From: Rhizobiales bacterium 62-47
GTDB taxonomy: Bacteria > Pseudomonadota > Alphaproteobacteria > Rhizobiales > Xanthobacteraceae
DNA length: 64,000 nt
NCBI GenBank assembly: GCA_001899255.1
Contig: MKVX01000003.1
Location: 116,448-180,447 of the forward strand
Reading direction: 5' to 3'
Position numbers and translations under genes: made by a program. This document shows positions 39,212 through 47,506 of this stretch, piece after piece (within the stretch, counting starts at the first letter, position 1; every line of letters starts with the position of its first letter). A model generated the notes under the pieces. The model was not told where the DNA came from. It saw nothing but the letters and a program-made list of their open reading frames with translations, and searched no databases.

Positions 39212-39967
39212 CTAGTCCTCGATACCATAGCGATGCAGATCGTTGCCGTGCACATCGAGCCAGTTCTTGGCGCGTTCGGTATGGCGGCAGATGCGGCCGA
39301 CCACCTTCCAGAACCGTGGCGAATGGTTCATCTCGACCAGATGCGCGACCTCGTGCGCGGCGAGGTAGTCCAGCACATAAGACGGCGCAAGGATCAGCCG
39401 CCATGAGAATGACAGCGATCCTGCTGAGGTGCACGAACCCCAACGGCTCGATTGATCGCGAATCGAGATTCGCTTGACCTTGACGCCAAGCTCGGAAGCG
39501 TAGGCGTCCGCCGCCTTATGCAAATCGTTGCGCGCCTCGCGCTTGAGAAAGTCGTGCACACGACGATCGATGTGCTCGAGACCACCGGCGACACACAGAA
39601 TGCGCTCGCCGCTATCGCGTGTCTCGGTCCACACCGTGCCCCGCACGCCCGCACGGTGCACGATCTTGTGTGGCACGCCGCGCAGCGGAACCGTCACACC
39701 CGGTTGAAATGGCGCGGCTTTTGGCAATCGCCCGAGTCGGGCCGCGATCCAGCCGCCATGACGGTGCGCGAAATCACGCGCATCGGCGATCGTGCCGCGC
39801 GGCGGCATGGTGAGAATGGCTTCGCGATCGCTTGGATGAATGCGCAACGTATAACGCCGGGCGCGACGATGACGGCGCAGCCGAATCGCAAAAATCTGCG
39901 AGCCGAATTTGACCACAATCGTGGAAGGCTCGGTGGGGCGGCGGTACAGGAGGGCGCGAAGAGCCAT
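39212..39967 (-). CDS. SprT-like/DUF45 metal-dependent hydrolase
   Basis: 251 residues. The C-terminal half holds the zinc-peptidase motif HEVAHLVEMNHSPRFW near residues 203-218, preceded by RDQSSRWGSCTSAGSLSFSWRLI, which together define the YgjP/DUF45 family. The N-terminal half is basic and beta-rich. Substrates are unknown for most of this family. A longer frame to 40093 has no family similarity. It converges on the PBP1A gene. Confidence 0.88.
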   Translation of the reverse strand: MALRALLYRRPTEPSTIVVKFGSQIFAIRLRRHRRARRYTLRIHPSDREAILTMPPRGTIADARDFAHRHGGWIAARLGRLPKAAPFQPGVTVPLRGVPHKIVHRAGVRGTVWTETRDSGERILCVAGGLEHIDRRVHDFLKREARNDLHKAADAYASELGVKVKRISIRDQSSRWGSCTSAGSLSFSWRLILAPSYVLDYLAAHEVAHLVEMNHSPRFWKVVGRICRHTERAKNWLDVHGNDLHRYGIED

Positions 39968-40287
39968 GTCAGCAGATCCGGGGAGCAGAAAGTCGCCCGG
40001 ACTTTGCCATATCCGCCGCCAAGGAAATCGGTCAGCGCAAAAACAAATCATTTGCCCAATATACAGGGCTGGCTGGCCGCGTCTGCCCCACATGCTGGGG
40101 CACGGAACCCAAAAATACGCGTCAAAAGCCCTGCATCAGCACCCTGAAATAATGAAGCCATAATCATTACTTCACCGGGCGATGGAACCCGATTTTATCG
40201 AGGATTTTCAGGGTATCCGCAGCCGGGCCGAGCACCGCCTTGCCGCGGTTCCGACGCGTCGAAGCGTCGAATACGCGAGCGTGCCCA
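39968..40287. other. 320-bp gap between the DUF45 gene and phaZ
   Basis: No gene is seen. Three inverted repeats are present: TGCCCCA/TGGGGCA at 40084-40102 (loop 5), TAATGA/TCATTA at 40150-40169 (spacer 8, AT-rich), and CGACGC/GCGTCG at 40252-40269. The last begins 19 nt past the phaZ stop and may be its terminator; the AT-rich one may be a regulatory site of the downstream gene. Confidence 0.55.
40252..40269 (-). terminator. Possible phaZ terminator hairpin
   Basis: A 6-bp stem with a 6-nt loop immediately downstream of phaZ on the minus strand. It lacks a T run, so it is a weak call. Confidence 0.3.
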
Positions 40288-41562
40288 TTAGGTCGCGGTA
40301 GCGACGGCCTTCAGCGTGCGCACGGCACGCCCCGACGACAACATGAAGTCGGAGATGCGCGGCACGATCTCGGATTTGAATCGCGAACCGTTGAAGACGC
40401 CGTAGTGACCGACGCCCTTTTGTACGTAGTGAACGCGCCGTGCCTGCGGAATCGAGCTGCATAGATCGTGGGTGGCTTCGGTCTGACCGATGCCGGAGAT
40501 GTCATCGTTTTCGCCTTCCACCGTCATCAATGCGACACGTGTCACCTTCGACGGATCGACCAACCGGCCGCGATGCATCATCTCGCCCTTGGGCAGTGCG
40601 TGCTTGACGAACACCTGATCGACGGTTTGCAGATAGTACTCGGCGGTCAGATCCATCACCGCCAGATATTCGTCATAGAAGTCGCGATGCTTCTCGACCT
40701 TGTCGCCATCGCCCTTGACCAGATTGCTGAACAGCCGCCGATGCGCATCGACATGGCGATCGAGGTTCATGCTGACAAAGCCGGTGAGCTGCAGGAAGCC
40801 CGGATAGACATCGCGCATGCAGCCCGGATGCGGGAACGGCACCTTGGTGATGACATTGTTGCGGAACCAGTCGATGCCGCGCTCCTCGGCCAGCTTATTG
40901 ACCGCCGTCGGATTGCGCCTTGTATCGATCGGGCCGCCCATCAATGTCATCGACAGCGGCACCAGCGGATCGCGCGCGGCTTCCATCACCGAGACCGCGA
41001 TCACCACCGGCACGGCCGGCTGGCACACCGCCATCACATGCACGTTGCCGCCCAGCACTTGCAGGATTTCAATCAGGTAGTCGACGTAATCGTCGAGATC
41101 GAAACGCCCCTCGGACAGCGGCACCATGCGCGCATCGGCCCAATCGGTGATGTAGACATCGTGCCCCGGAAGCATGGCTTCGACGGTGCCGCGCAGCAAC
41201 GTGGCATAGTGGCCCGACATCGGCGCAACGATCAGCACGCGCGGTTGCGGCGACGACAACGGCCGCGCGATCTTGCGATCGAAATGCAGCAGCCGGCAGA
41301 AGGGCTTTTCCCAGACGGTGTGGATTTCGACCGGGGTGCGCACACCGTTGACTTCGGTGTCGTTCAGACCCCATTCGGGTTTGCCGTAACGGCGGGTGGT
41401 GCGCTCGAACAATTCACAACCTGCGGCAACGGATTTGCCGAACTGGGTATGGGACCAGGGGTTTATCGGATTCTGGAACAGGATGCGCGTGGCATCCGTG
41501 ACGGCCCGCACCGGATTGAGCGAGGCCTGCCCCATCTCATACATCCAGTACAGTGGGGTCAT
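40288..41562 (-). CDS. phaZ: Intracellular polyhydroxybutyrate depolymerase
   Basis: 424 residues. It mobilises the amorphous PHB core of native granules to 3-hydroxybutyrate oligomers. The nucleophile is a cysteine, C180 in AVCQPAVPV, as in PhaZ1 of Cupriavidus, and not the serine of extracellular depolymerases. The acid and histidine are expected in VEGENDDISG near 356 and GVGHYGVFNGSRF near 395. No signal peptide is present. The start at ATG 41562 gives MTPLYWMYEMG, which resembles relatives; in-frame starts at 41622 and 41652 would add 20-30 residues. It is divergent from regB. Confidence 0.93.
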   Translation of the reverse strand: MTPLYWMYEMGQASLNPVRAVTDATRILFQNPINPWSHTQFGKSVAAGCELFERTTRRYGKPEWGLNDTEVNGVRTPVEIHTVWEKPFCRLLHFDRKIARPLSSPQPRVLIVAPMSGHYATLLRGTVEAMLPGHDVYITDWADARMVPLSEGRFDLDDYVDYLIEILQVLGGNVHVMAVCQPAVPVVIAVSVMEAARDPLVPLSMTLMGGPIDTRRNPTAVNKLAEERGIDWFRNNVITKVPFPHPGCMRDVYPGFLQLTGFVSMNLDRHVDAHRRLFSNLVKGDGDKVEKHRDFYDEYLAVMDLTAEYYLQTVDQVFVKHALPKGEMMHRGRLVDPSKVTRVALMTVEGENDDISGIGQTEATHDLCSSIPQARRVHYVQKGVGHYGVFNGSRFKSEIVPRISDFMLSSGRAVRTLKAVATAT

Positions 41563-41860
41563 GGTCGCGGAACCGCCTTCCAACGGCAGTACAGGCGCTC
41601 CGCCAAATTCACCAATCGCCATATCAATCCCCGACTGTTGTGCCACGCCCAAAAAGATGATTCCTGCTTTTGCAACGCAACATACTGACGATTGCTTTGC
41701 GGTGCGTCAATCCGTCCATCGCATCATCTGGTCGTTGCCCAGCATAAAGATCATGCGCCCGCAGGGTTAACGGAACTATTCGTCTCCGAAACGAGGGAAC
41801 CATGGCACATCGGCCACGCCGGCAATTTGCGATGAAAGTGACGCGAGCTAACATCCAGCC
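41563..41860. other. 298-bp divergent control region, phaZ and regB
   Basis: No gene is seen. The part near phaZ has TGC-type triplets (TTGCAACGCAA at about 41670-41680, TTGCTTTGCGGTGCG at about 41694-41708), loosely similar to the GCA-rich stretch before phaR. The part near regB has nothing I can assign. Confidence 0.4.
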
Positions 41861-43186
41861 ATGACCGACGCCGCCCTGCCTGACTTTCGTCACCCGCGCC
41901 GCTACATCCGCCTCGACACCATCCTGCGCCTGCGCTGGCTGGCGGCGCTCGGACAGCTCGCCGCGATTTTCTTCGTGGTGCAGAGCCTGGATTTCGATCT
42001 CCCGGTCATTCCCTGCATCGCCATCATCGCCTTTTCCGCCATCATCACGCTTGCACTGCAGATGGCATTCAACCCGATGCGGCGTCTCGAACCGCGTCAG
42101 GCCGCGACGCTGCTCGCGCTCAACATCGCGGAATTGGCCGGACTGTTGTACCTCACCGGCGGATTGGAGAATCCGTTCTCCTTCCTGTTCCTCGGCCCCG
42201 TGCTGATCTCAGCGACCGGCCTGCCGACGCGCGTCACCATCGGACTGGGCATCTTCGCCGCGATCTGTTCCACCGCGCTCGGATTCTATCATCTGCCGTT
42301 GCCGTGGATTCGCGACGACTCGCTGGTGCTGCCGCCGGTCTACATGGCCGGCATCTGGCTTTCCATTCTGTTGGCGATCGGCGTCACCAGCCTCTACACG
42401 TTTCAAGTGACGGAGGAAGCGCGCAAGCTGTCCGATGCGCTGGCCGCGACAGAACTGGTGCTGGCCCGCGAGCAACATCTGACGCAACTCGACGGCCTTG
42501 CCGCCGCCGCCGCGCACGAACTCGGCACGCCGCTGGCGACGATCTTCCTGATCTCACGCGAACTCGAACGCACGACCCCGCCGGACAGCGCGCTGGCCGG
42601 CGAAGTCCGTACGTTACGCGAACAATCGCAACGCTGCCGCGACATCCTTGCCAAGATCGCGCAGCTGTCATCGAGCGGCGCACCGTTCGACCGCATGCCG
42701 CTGTCGACGTTGATCGAGGAAACGGTCGCGCCGCATCGCGACTTCGGCATCGTCATCAAGGTCCGCATTGCGCTCGCCGAAGCCCCCGAGCCGGTCGGCA
42801 TGCGTAACCCCGCGGTGCTCTACGGTGTCGGCAACATTCTGGAGAACGCTGTCGACTTCGCGCGCGCCACGGTGGAGGTCGATGCGCGATGGAATGAGGA
42901 CATCGTCGAAATCGTCATCTCCGACGATGGTCCGGGCATCGCGCCGGACATGCTCAAGCGGATCGGCGAACCTTATCTGACGCGGCGGCGGCGCAACGAC
43001 CAGACCCATCGCGAACGGCAGGGCCTCGGTCTCGGCATTTTCATCGCGCGGACATTGCTTGAACGAACCGGCGCCGAAGTCACTTTCGCCAACCGGATTT
43101 TCCCCGATCACGGCGCCATCGTCCGCATCACTTGGCCCCGGCAAAGCTTCGAGACCACTGAAATCGCTGACGAAAGCGCGTCCTGA
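41861..43186 (+). CDS. regB: Redox-sensing histidine kinase, RegB/PrrB/ActS family
   Basis: 441 residues. Six membrane helices span about residues 30-180. The ubiquinone-binding heptapeptide GGLENPF lies at 100-106, and the H-box AAAAHELGTPL gives the phospho-accepting H219. C259, in QSQRCRDIL, is at the position of the redox-active cysteine. The ATPase boxes are NILENAVDFA, DDGPGIAP and GLGLGIF. Together they define the kinase that senses aerobic quinone state and phosphorylates RegA. It lies upstream of regA on the same strand. Confidence 0.96.
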   Translation: MTDAALPDFRHPRRYIRLDTILRLRWLAALGQLAAIFFVVQSLDFDLPVIPCIAIIAFSAIITLALQMAFNPMRRLEPRQAATLLALNIAELAGLLYLTGGLENPFSFLFLGPVLISATGLPTRVTIGLGIFAAICSTALGFYHLPLPWIRDDSLVLPPVYMAGIWLSILLAIGVTSLYTFQVTEEARKLSDALAATELVLAREQHLTQLDGLAAAAAHELGTPLATIFLISRELERTTPPDSALAGEVRTLREQSQRCRDILAKIAQLSSSGAPFDRMPLSTLIEETVAPHRDFGIVIKVRIALAEAPEPVGMRNPAVLYGVGNILENAVDFARATVEVDARWNEDIVEIVISDDGPGIAPDMLKRIGEPYLTRRRRNDQTHRERQGLGLGIFIARTLLERTGAEVTFANRIFPDHGAIVRITWPRQSFETTEIADESAS

Positions 43187-43289
43187 CACTTTGTGGAACC
43201 GCGCGTGCGGCACTCAGCCACGTTATGCGCCCTTGGCATCGGGCGCCAACGCGCCATATGTTAAAGGCTGCAACAAGGATCCGGAAACC

Positions 43290-43844
43290 GTGAACGCCAT
43301 AACCGAACTGTCCGCCATGACCGATCGTTCGTTGATGATCGTGGAAGATGACAAGCCGTTTCTCGAGCGGCTGTCGCGCGCCATGGAGAGCCGCGGCTTT
43401 ACCGTCACCTCATGCGATAGCGTTTCCGAAGGCCTTGCGCAGATCGGCAAATCCGCGCCGGCTTTCGCCGTGGTCGACCTGCGACTCGGCGACGGCAACG
43501 GCCTCGACGTGGTGTCGGCGCTCAAGCGGCAGCGGCCGGACGCGCGCGCCATCGTGCTCACCGGCTATGGCAACATCGCCACTGCCGTGACCGCGGTGAA
43601 GATGGGCGCGGTGGATTATCTGTCGAAGCCCGCCGATGCCGACGATGTCGTCGCGGCGCTGCTCGCCAGCGGCACCGACAAATCCGAACTGCCGAGCAAT
43701 CCGATGTCGGCGGACCGCGTGCGCTGGGAACACATCCAGCGCATCTATGAGCTTTGCAATCGCAACGTTTCGGAAACGGCACGGCGGCTCAACATGCATC
43801 GCCGCACCTTGCAGCGCATTCTCGCCAAACGCGCGCCGCGCTAA
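43290..43844 (+). CDS. regA: Redox response regulator, RegA/PrrA/ActR/RegR family
   Basis: 184 residues, the usual length. The receiver domain has the phospho-acceptor D63 in AVVDLRLGDGNG, conserved VEDD near 17-20, and the switch lysine in YLSKPAD. The C-terminal Fis-type helix-turn-helix (NVSETARRLNMHRRTLQRIL) is the nearly invariant one of the RegA group. It controls photosynthesis, respiration, nitrogen or carbon fixation genes in relatives. The GTG at 43290 has GGAA upstream and gives the family-like N-terminus; ATG 43317 is the alternative. Confidence 0.95.
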   Translation: MNAITELSAMTDRSLMIVEDDKPFLERLSRAMESRGFTVTSCDSVSEGLAQIGKSAPAFAVVDLRLGDGNGLDVVSALKRQRPDARAIVLTGYGNIATAVTAVKMGAVDYLSKPADADDVVAALLASGTDKSELPSNPMSADRVRWEHIQRIYELCNRNVSETARRLNMHRRTLQRILAKRAPR

Positions 43845-43856
43845 CAGGCAGGCTTC

Positions 43857-44339
43857 TCAAAACTCGTCGTGGCCTTGCGGATCGACGAGGCGATTGATGC
43901 GCTGCGCTGCAGCCATGGCGAACCGCACCGTCATCAGCTTGCGCGTCGGCGCCGCCAGCCGATGCTCCGGCGCCTCGCAGTGCAGATGCGCGCCATAGGC
44001 ATCGGCGACGATCAATCCGGTGTCGGCCGGGAAAATCTCGCACGGCAGATCCTGCGTGAAGGCAAAGAACAACCGATCGCAATGCGCGCGATAGTCCTGC
44101 CACTTGTGATCGGCGCGCAAATCCTCGACCGATGACTTGATCTCGACGATCCAGATATCGCCGCGTGCGTTCAGCGCCACCAGATCGGCGCGCCGCCCCG
44201 ACGGCAACGGCAATTCGCTGAGGCACGAAAAGCCGAGCGAACGCAGCAGCCGCGCCGTGCCGCGCGCGATCGCCAGCGCCGTCTCCGATTGACGGCGATC
44301 CAGCGGTGGCACGGGGCTCAAAGACGCTTGCGATTCCAT
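43857..44339 (-). CDS. mmcB: MmcB-family DNA repair protein
   Basis: 160 residues. It has a PD-(D/E)XK nuclease-like core: GRRADLVALNARGDIWIVEIKSS near residues 47-69 holds the Asp-(x)n-Glu-x-Lys signature, and CDRLFFAFTQDLPCEIFP near 86-103 is typical of MmcB. In Caulobacter MmcB acts in translesion or mitomycin C damage tolerance with ImuC-like polymerases. It converges on regA. The start at 44339 (MESQAS) is preferred to 44357. Confidence 0.85.
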   Translation of the reverse strand: MESQASLSPVPPLDRRQSETALAIARGTARLLRSLGFSCLSELPLPSGRRADLVALNARGDIWIVEIKSSVEDLRADHKWQDYRAHCDRLFFAFTQDLPCEIFPADTGLIVADAYGAHLHCEAPEHRLAAPTRKLMTVRFAMAAAQRINRLVDPQGHDEF

Positions 44340-44436
44340 TGCGGCAAACCCTAGCAAATTTTGTGGCAGCCGCTGAACCCGGATTCAACGCCAACTCCGG
44401 ACGCAAATTGGTTCCAGCTCCGCCGTATTTTCGACC

Positions 44437-44470
44437 TCACGCGAACGTGATGCCCGGGAACCATGGTTCC
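44437..44470. promoter_or_regulatory. Two palindromes upstream of the VWA gene
   Basis: TCACG-CGAA-CGTGA at 44437-44450 and the 14-bp perfect palindrome GGAACCATGGTTCC at 44457-44470, 26-60 bp before the start. They may be an operator pair or a folded leader. The binding factor is unknown. Confidence 0.4.
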
Positions 44471-44495
44471 GCTGGGTGCACTCCCGGAGGAAAGC

Positions 44496-45617
44496 ATGAC
44501 GTTAGCTATCACCATGCGGGCATTGCTATTCGCAGCCGCCACGCTGCCGATGACCGCCACGATTTCGCAAGCCGTCGCCAAGCCGACCGTCGAAGTCGCC
44601 TTCGTGCTCGACACCACCGGCTCGATGGGCGGCCTGATCGAAGGCGCCAAGCGCAAGATCTGGTCCATCGCCACCGCCATCGTCGACAGCAATCCCGATG
44701 CCGACATCCGCATGGGTCTCGTAGCCTATCGCGACATCGGGGACGATTATGTGACCCGAACCGTGGAATTGACCGCCGACATTCAGGATCTCTACGCGCA
44801 GTTGCTGGAACTGAAGGCGCGTGGCGGCGGCGACTGGCCGGAGAGCGTCAATGAAGCGCTCGATGTCGCCGTCAACAAATTGCAGTGGACGCCGGGCGAC
44901 CAAGCGCGACGCATCGTGTTTCTCGTCGGTGATGCGCCGCCGCACATGGATTACGCGCAGGACACCAGATATCCGACGACGCTCAAAGTCGCCAAGCAGA
45001 AGGACATCGTCGTCAACGCCGTGCTCGCCGGCACCGCGAGCGACACCGAGCGCGTGTGGCGCGACATCGCCCAGAACGGCAACGGCCGCTTCATTCCGAT
45101 TCCGCAGGACGGCGGCCAGATCGTGGTGATCGAAACGCCTTACGATGACGACATCATCATCCTGCAAAAGGAGATCAACGGCACCGTGATCCCCTATGGC
45201 CCACGCGAGTTGCAGAAGCGGACCGACGACAAGACCCGGCAATTGTCGCAGCTCGCGGCAGCCGCGCCGGTGATGGCGTCCGACATGGCGAGCTACCTCA
45301 ACAAGCGTGCGGCGAGATCCTCGGAAGCAGTGACCGGCGGCGGCGATCTCGTCAGCGACGTCAGCTCCGGCCGGCAAAAGCTCGCGGCCGTCAGGGACGA
45401 CGACCTTCCGGAGCCTATGCGCAAGCTTTCGCCGGAGCAGCGCGCGGCTATGATCGAGAAGCAATTGCAAACCCGCAAGCTGCTGAACGAGAAACTCGGC
45501 GTGCTGGTTGCCAAGCGCGACAAATTCGTCGCCGAGCAGCAGGCCAAGGCGCCGCCGCGAACATCGTCGTTCGATCGCGCCGTGGCCGAGACGCTGAAAG
45601 TGCAGACGGCGCGTTAG
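44496..45617 (+). CDS. Secreted von Willebrand factor A domain protein
   Basis: 373 residues. A signal peptide (LLFAAATLPMTATISQAVA) leads to a VWA domain whose MIDAS motif DTTGSMGG is near residue 38, with the later aspartate in YRDIGDD near 80 and GDAPPH near 148. The C-terminal third is charged and helical, with EKLGVLVAKRDKFVAEQQAKA, likely a coiled coil. The domain binds metal-dependent partners; the ligand is not known. The ATG is fixed by GGAGG five bases upstream. Confidence 0.85.
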   Translation: MTLAITMRALLFAAATLPMTATISQAVAKPTVEVAFVLDTTGSMGGLIEGAKRKIWSIATAIVDSNPDADIRMGLVAYRDIGDDYVTRTVELTADIQDLYAQLLELKARGGGDWPESVNEALDVAVNKLQWTPGDQARRIVFLVGDAPPHMDYAQDTRYPTTLKVAKQKDIVVNAVLAGTASDTERVWRDIAQNGNGRFIPIPQDGGQIVVIETPYDDDIIILQKEINGTVIPYGPRELQKRTDDKTRQLSQLAAAAPVMASDMASYLNKRAARSSEAVTGGGDLVSDVSSGRQKLAAVRDDDLPEPMRKLSPEQRAAMIEKQLQTRKLLNEKLGVLVAKRDKFVAEQQAKAPPRTSSFDRAVAETLKVQTAR

Positions 45618-45743
45618 TCACGCCCGCCAACCGGCGGCCGACGCGGACGCCATCCGCGCCGGCTGCTTTCAAGCCTGCCAGCCGGGCACGGCCACGCGCA
45701 CTTTCCGCTTGGCGGCGCGGCAAAAATCGGCAATGTGCGGAGC

Positions 45744-46412
45744 ATGACAGAGACAAACGAAACCAAGGCGAAGGCTGGCGCCACCATCATTCCGGTGACG
45801 CTGTTCCAGCAGAACTGCATGTTGCTGTGGTGTGAGGCGACGCGGCGCGCGGTGGTCATCGATCCCGGCGGCGACGTACCGAACATTCAGGCGGCGATTG
45901 CGCAAGCCAACGTCAAGGTCGAGAAGATCTGGCTCACGCACGGCCATATCGATCACGTCGGCGGCGCGGCCGACCTGCGCGACGCGCTGAACGTGCCGAT
46001 CGAAGGACCGCATCAGGCCGACAAGTTCCTGCTCGATCATGTCGTCGAAAGCGGCGCCAACTTCGGCATGACCGGGGTGCGCAACTTCGCGCCGGACCGC
46101 TGGCTCGACGAGGGCGAACAGGTCAGCGTCGGCGAACTGACCTTCGATATCCTGCATTGTCCCGGCCACTCGCCTGGCAGTGTGGTGTTCTTCAGCAAGG
46201 CGATGCGCTTCGCCCATGTCGGCGATGTGCTGTTCAATGGCTCGGTCGGCCGCACCGACCTGCCCGGCGGCAATCATGCTACGCTGATCAAGTCGATCAC
46301 CGACAAGTTGTTGCCGCTGGGCGATGATGTGCAATTCATCTGCGGTCACGGACCCGGCTCGACCATCGGTCATGAACGGGTCAGCAACCCGTTCCTCAAC
46401 GGCGCGATGTGA
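45744..46412 (+). CDS. MBL-fold metallo-hydrolase (YcbL-like)
   Basis: 222 residues. The zinc motif THGHIDH is at 65-71, the second histidine in CPGHSPGS near 140, the bridging aspartate in VGDVLFNGSVGRTD near 166, and the last histidine in CGHGPGSTIGHER near 200. This pattern belongs to the glyoxalase II-like YcbL group, which hydrolyse thioesters such as lactoylglutathione slowly or have unknown substrates. It differs from gloB in lacking the C-terminal helical domain. ATG 45744 is preferred over GTG 45735. Confidence 0.88.
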   Translation: MTETNETKAKAGATIIPVTLFQQNCMLLWCEATRRAVVIDPGGDVPNIQAAIAQANVKVEKIWLTHGHIDHVGGAADLRDALNVPIEGPHQADKFLLDHVVESGANFGMTGVRNFAPDRWLDEGEQVSVGELTFDILHCPGHSPGSVVFFSKAMRFAHVGDVLFNGSVGRTDLPGGNHATLIKSITDKLLPLGDDVQFICGHGPGSTIGHERVSNPFLNGAM

Positions 46413-46429
46413 TACGCGCCGAAGCTTGA

Positions 46430-46450
46430 CGGCGTCCTGTATGGACGCCG
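46430..46450 (+). terminator. Probable terminator after the MBL hydrolase
   Basis: Perfect 8-bp stem (CGGCGTCC and GGACGCCG), 5-nt loop, 17 nt after the stop. There is no T run. Confidence 0.45.
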
Positions 46451-46520
46451 CTGCGCAATGCAAGATGGCCTCAACACGGTGGCCTGAAAATGTGCGGTGG
46501 CTCGAAATGGCCGATGGCTG

Positions 46521-46769
46521 CTACGGCATGAGACCGGCGTAGGCCCAGCGTTCGATCTGCGAGCCGCCGATCACCTGCTTGGGCTGATGCGGATTTAGCG
46601 TTCCCGCCGTGACCGACATGCCCTGCGCCAAAATCTGCTTGGCGAACGCCTTTGCATCGGCCTCGCTCTTGAATGTTCGCGTCGAGCGAACCGGTCCGGT
46701 GGCGCGCACGTCGGTCTTCAATGTTCTGTCGTGGCCATAAGCCACATACCAAATATCAGCCTGCGTCAT
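46521..46769 (-). CDS. Small hypothetical protein, 82 residues
   Basis: It starts MTQADIWYVAYGHDRTLKTD. It alternates strands and helices without a signal peptide, and the piece TRTFKSEADAKAFAKQILAQG near 29-50 looks like a compact helix. The C-terminus (SQIERWAYAGL) is ordered. I recognise no domain. It may be a conserved small protein of this order, but that is an impression. No strong ribosome-binding site is visible. Confidence 0.55.
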   Translation of the reverse strand: MTQADIWYVAYGHDRTLKTDVRATGPVRSTRTFKSEADAKAFAKQILAQGMSVTAGTLNPHQPKQVIGGSQIERWAYAGLMP

Positions 46770-46855
46770 ATGTCTTAAACGCCCATCGGCGGCAAAAGTT
46801 TCACGTCCGCAATCTGGCCACGGGGATGCGGCCAAACGATGGTCAGGACGCGGCA

Positions 46856-46885
46856 GCGGGAGGCCACCTTGCGATGGCCTCCCGC
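46856..46885 (-). terminator. Strong hairpin after the DUF1236 gene
   Basis: An 11-bp perfect stem (GCGGGAGGCCA and TGGCCTCCCGC), 8-nt loop, starting 11 nt past the DUF1236 stop on the minus strand. No T run follows, but the position strongly suggests a transcript end. Confidence 0.6.
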
Positions 46886-46895
46886 ACGCGAAGAT

Positions 46896-47312
46896 TTACT
46901 CGACGACTTCGACGATGCGATGCGTCCGCGGATCGACCAGCACAGTGCGATCGTTCACCACGGTGTAGCGGTAGTTACGCACGCCGTACTCCGCCGGCAC
47001 TTCGTAATAGGTCACGCCTTCCGCCGGCAGAACGGCACCGACTCTGACCTCCTGGCTGTAACGGTAGGACGGCCGATGCTGCTCGACGACGTAACGATGA
47101 AAGCGCGGACGCTCATCGACACCGAGCACGCCGGCTACGCCGCCGACCACGCCGCCGATGGTACCACCGACGATGGCGCCCACCGGGCCTGCAGCACGTT
47201 CGCCTTCGCGCGCGCCACGCTCGATGCCGCCCGGCACGCCTTGCGCCTGCACCACCGACGGCAGCGCGACAACGGCAAGGACGGCGGCAGTTCCGATAAG
47301 ACGGCGGATCAT
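46896..47312 (-). CDS. Secreted DUF1236 domain protein with glycine-zipper
   Basis: 138 residues. A signal peptide (LIGTAAVLAVVALPSVVQA) leads to a glycine-zipper (GPVGAIVGGTIGGVVGG), then a DUF1236 domain with VRVGAVLPAEGVTYYEVPAEYGV and a closing YRYTVVNDRTVLVDPRTHRIVEV block. Such proteins are envelope-associated and abundant in Bradyrhizobium relatives, some of them stress-induced. The ATG at 47312 directly precedes the signal peptide. A possible EcfG-type promoter lies about 35-60 bp upstream. Confidence 0.85.
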   Translation of the reverse strand: MIRRLIGTAAVLAVVALPSVVQAQGVPGGIERGAREGERAAGPVGAIVGGTIGGVVGGVAGVLGVDERPRFHRYVVEQHRPSYRYSQEVRVGAVLPAEGVTYYEVPAEYGVRNYRYTVVNDRTVLVDPRTHRIVEVVE

Positions 47313-47346
47313 GAATGTCTCCCAGGATTGTGAAAGGAGACTACAC

Positions 47347-47371
47347 AAGCGTTCGCCGCGCCAATCGTTCC
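47347..47371 (-). promoter_or_regulatory. Possible EcfG-type stress promoter for the DUF1236 gene
   Basis: On the minus strand GGAAC (47371-47367) is followed by 18 bases and TT (47348-47347). The general stress sigma factor EcfG/RpoE2 of alphaproteobacteria is known to use GGAAC-N18/19-TT. The -10 part (GCTT) is imperfect. The distance to the ATG, about 35 bp, is suitable. Confidence 0.35.
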
Positions 47372-47506
47372 CATACCGAGATCACGTTCGCACCGACATT
47401 GCTGGCAAAATTGACCGCCACTTTGCGGAACAAAATGCACGTCACGATGCCGTCGCGTTTGGCGCCGCGTCGTGAGTTCGCATGTCCGACACATCGTGCG
47501 ATGCTA

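Noticed and set aside
46778..46802. GAAAC-N16-CGTT on the minus strand before the 82-residue gene, similar to an EcfG promoter
   Set aside because: The -35 box has a mismatch and the -10 would leave virtually no leader before the ATG.
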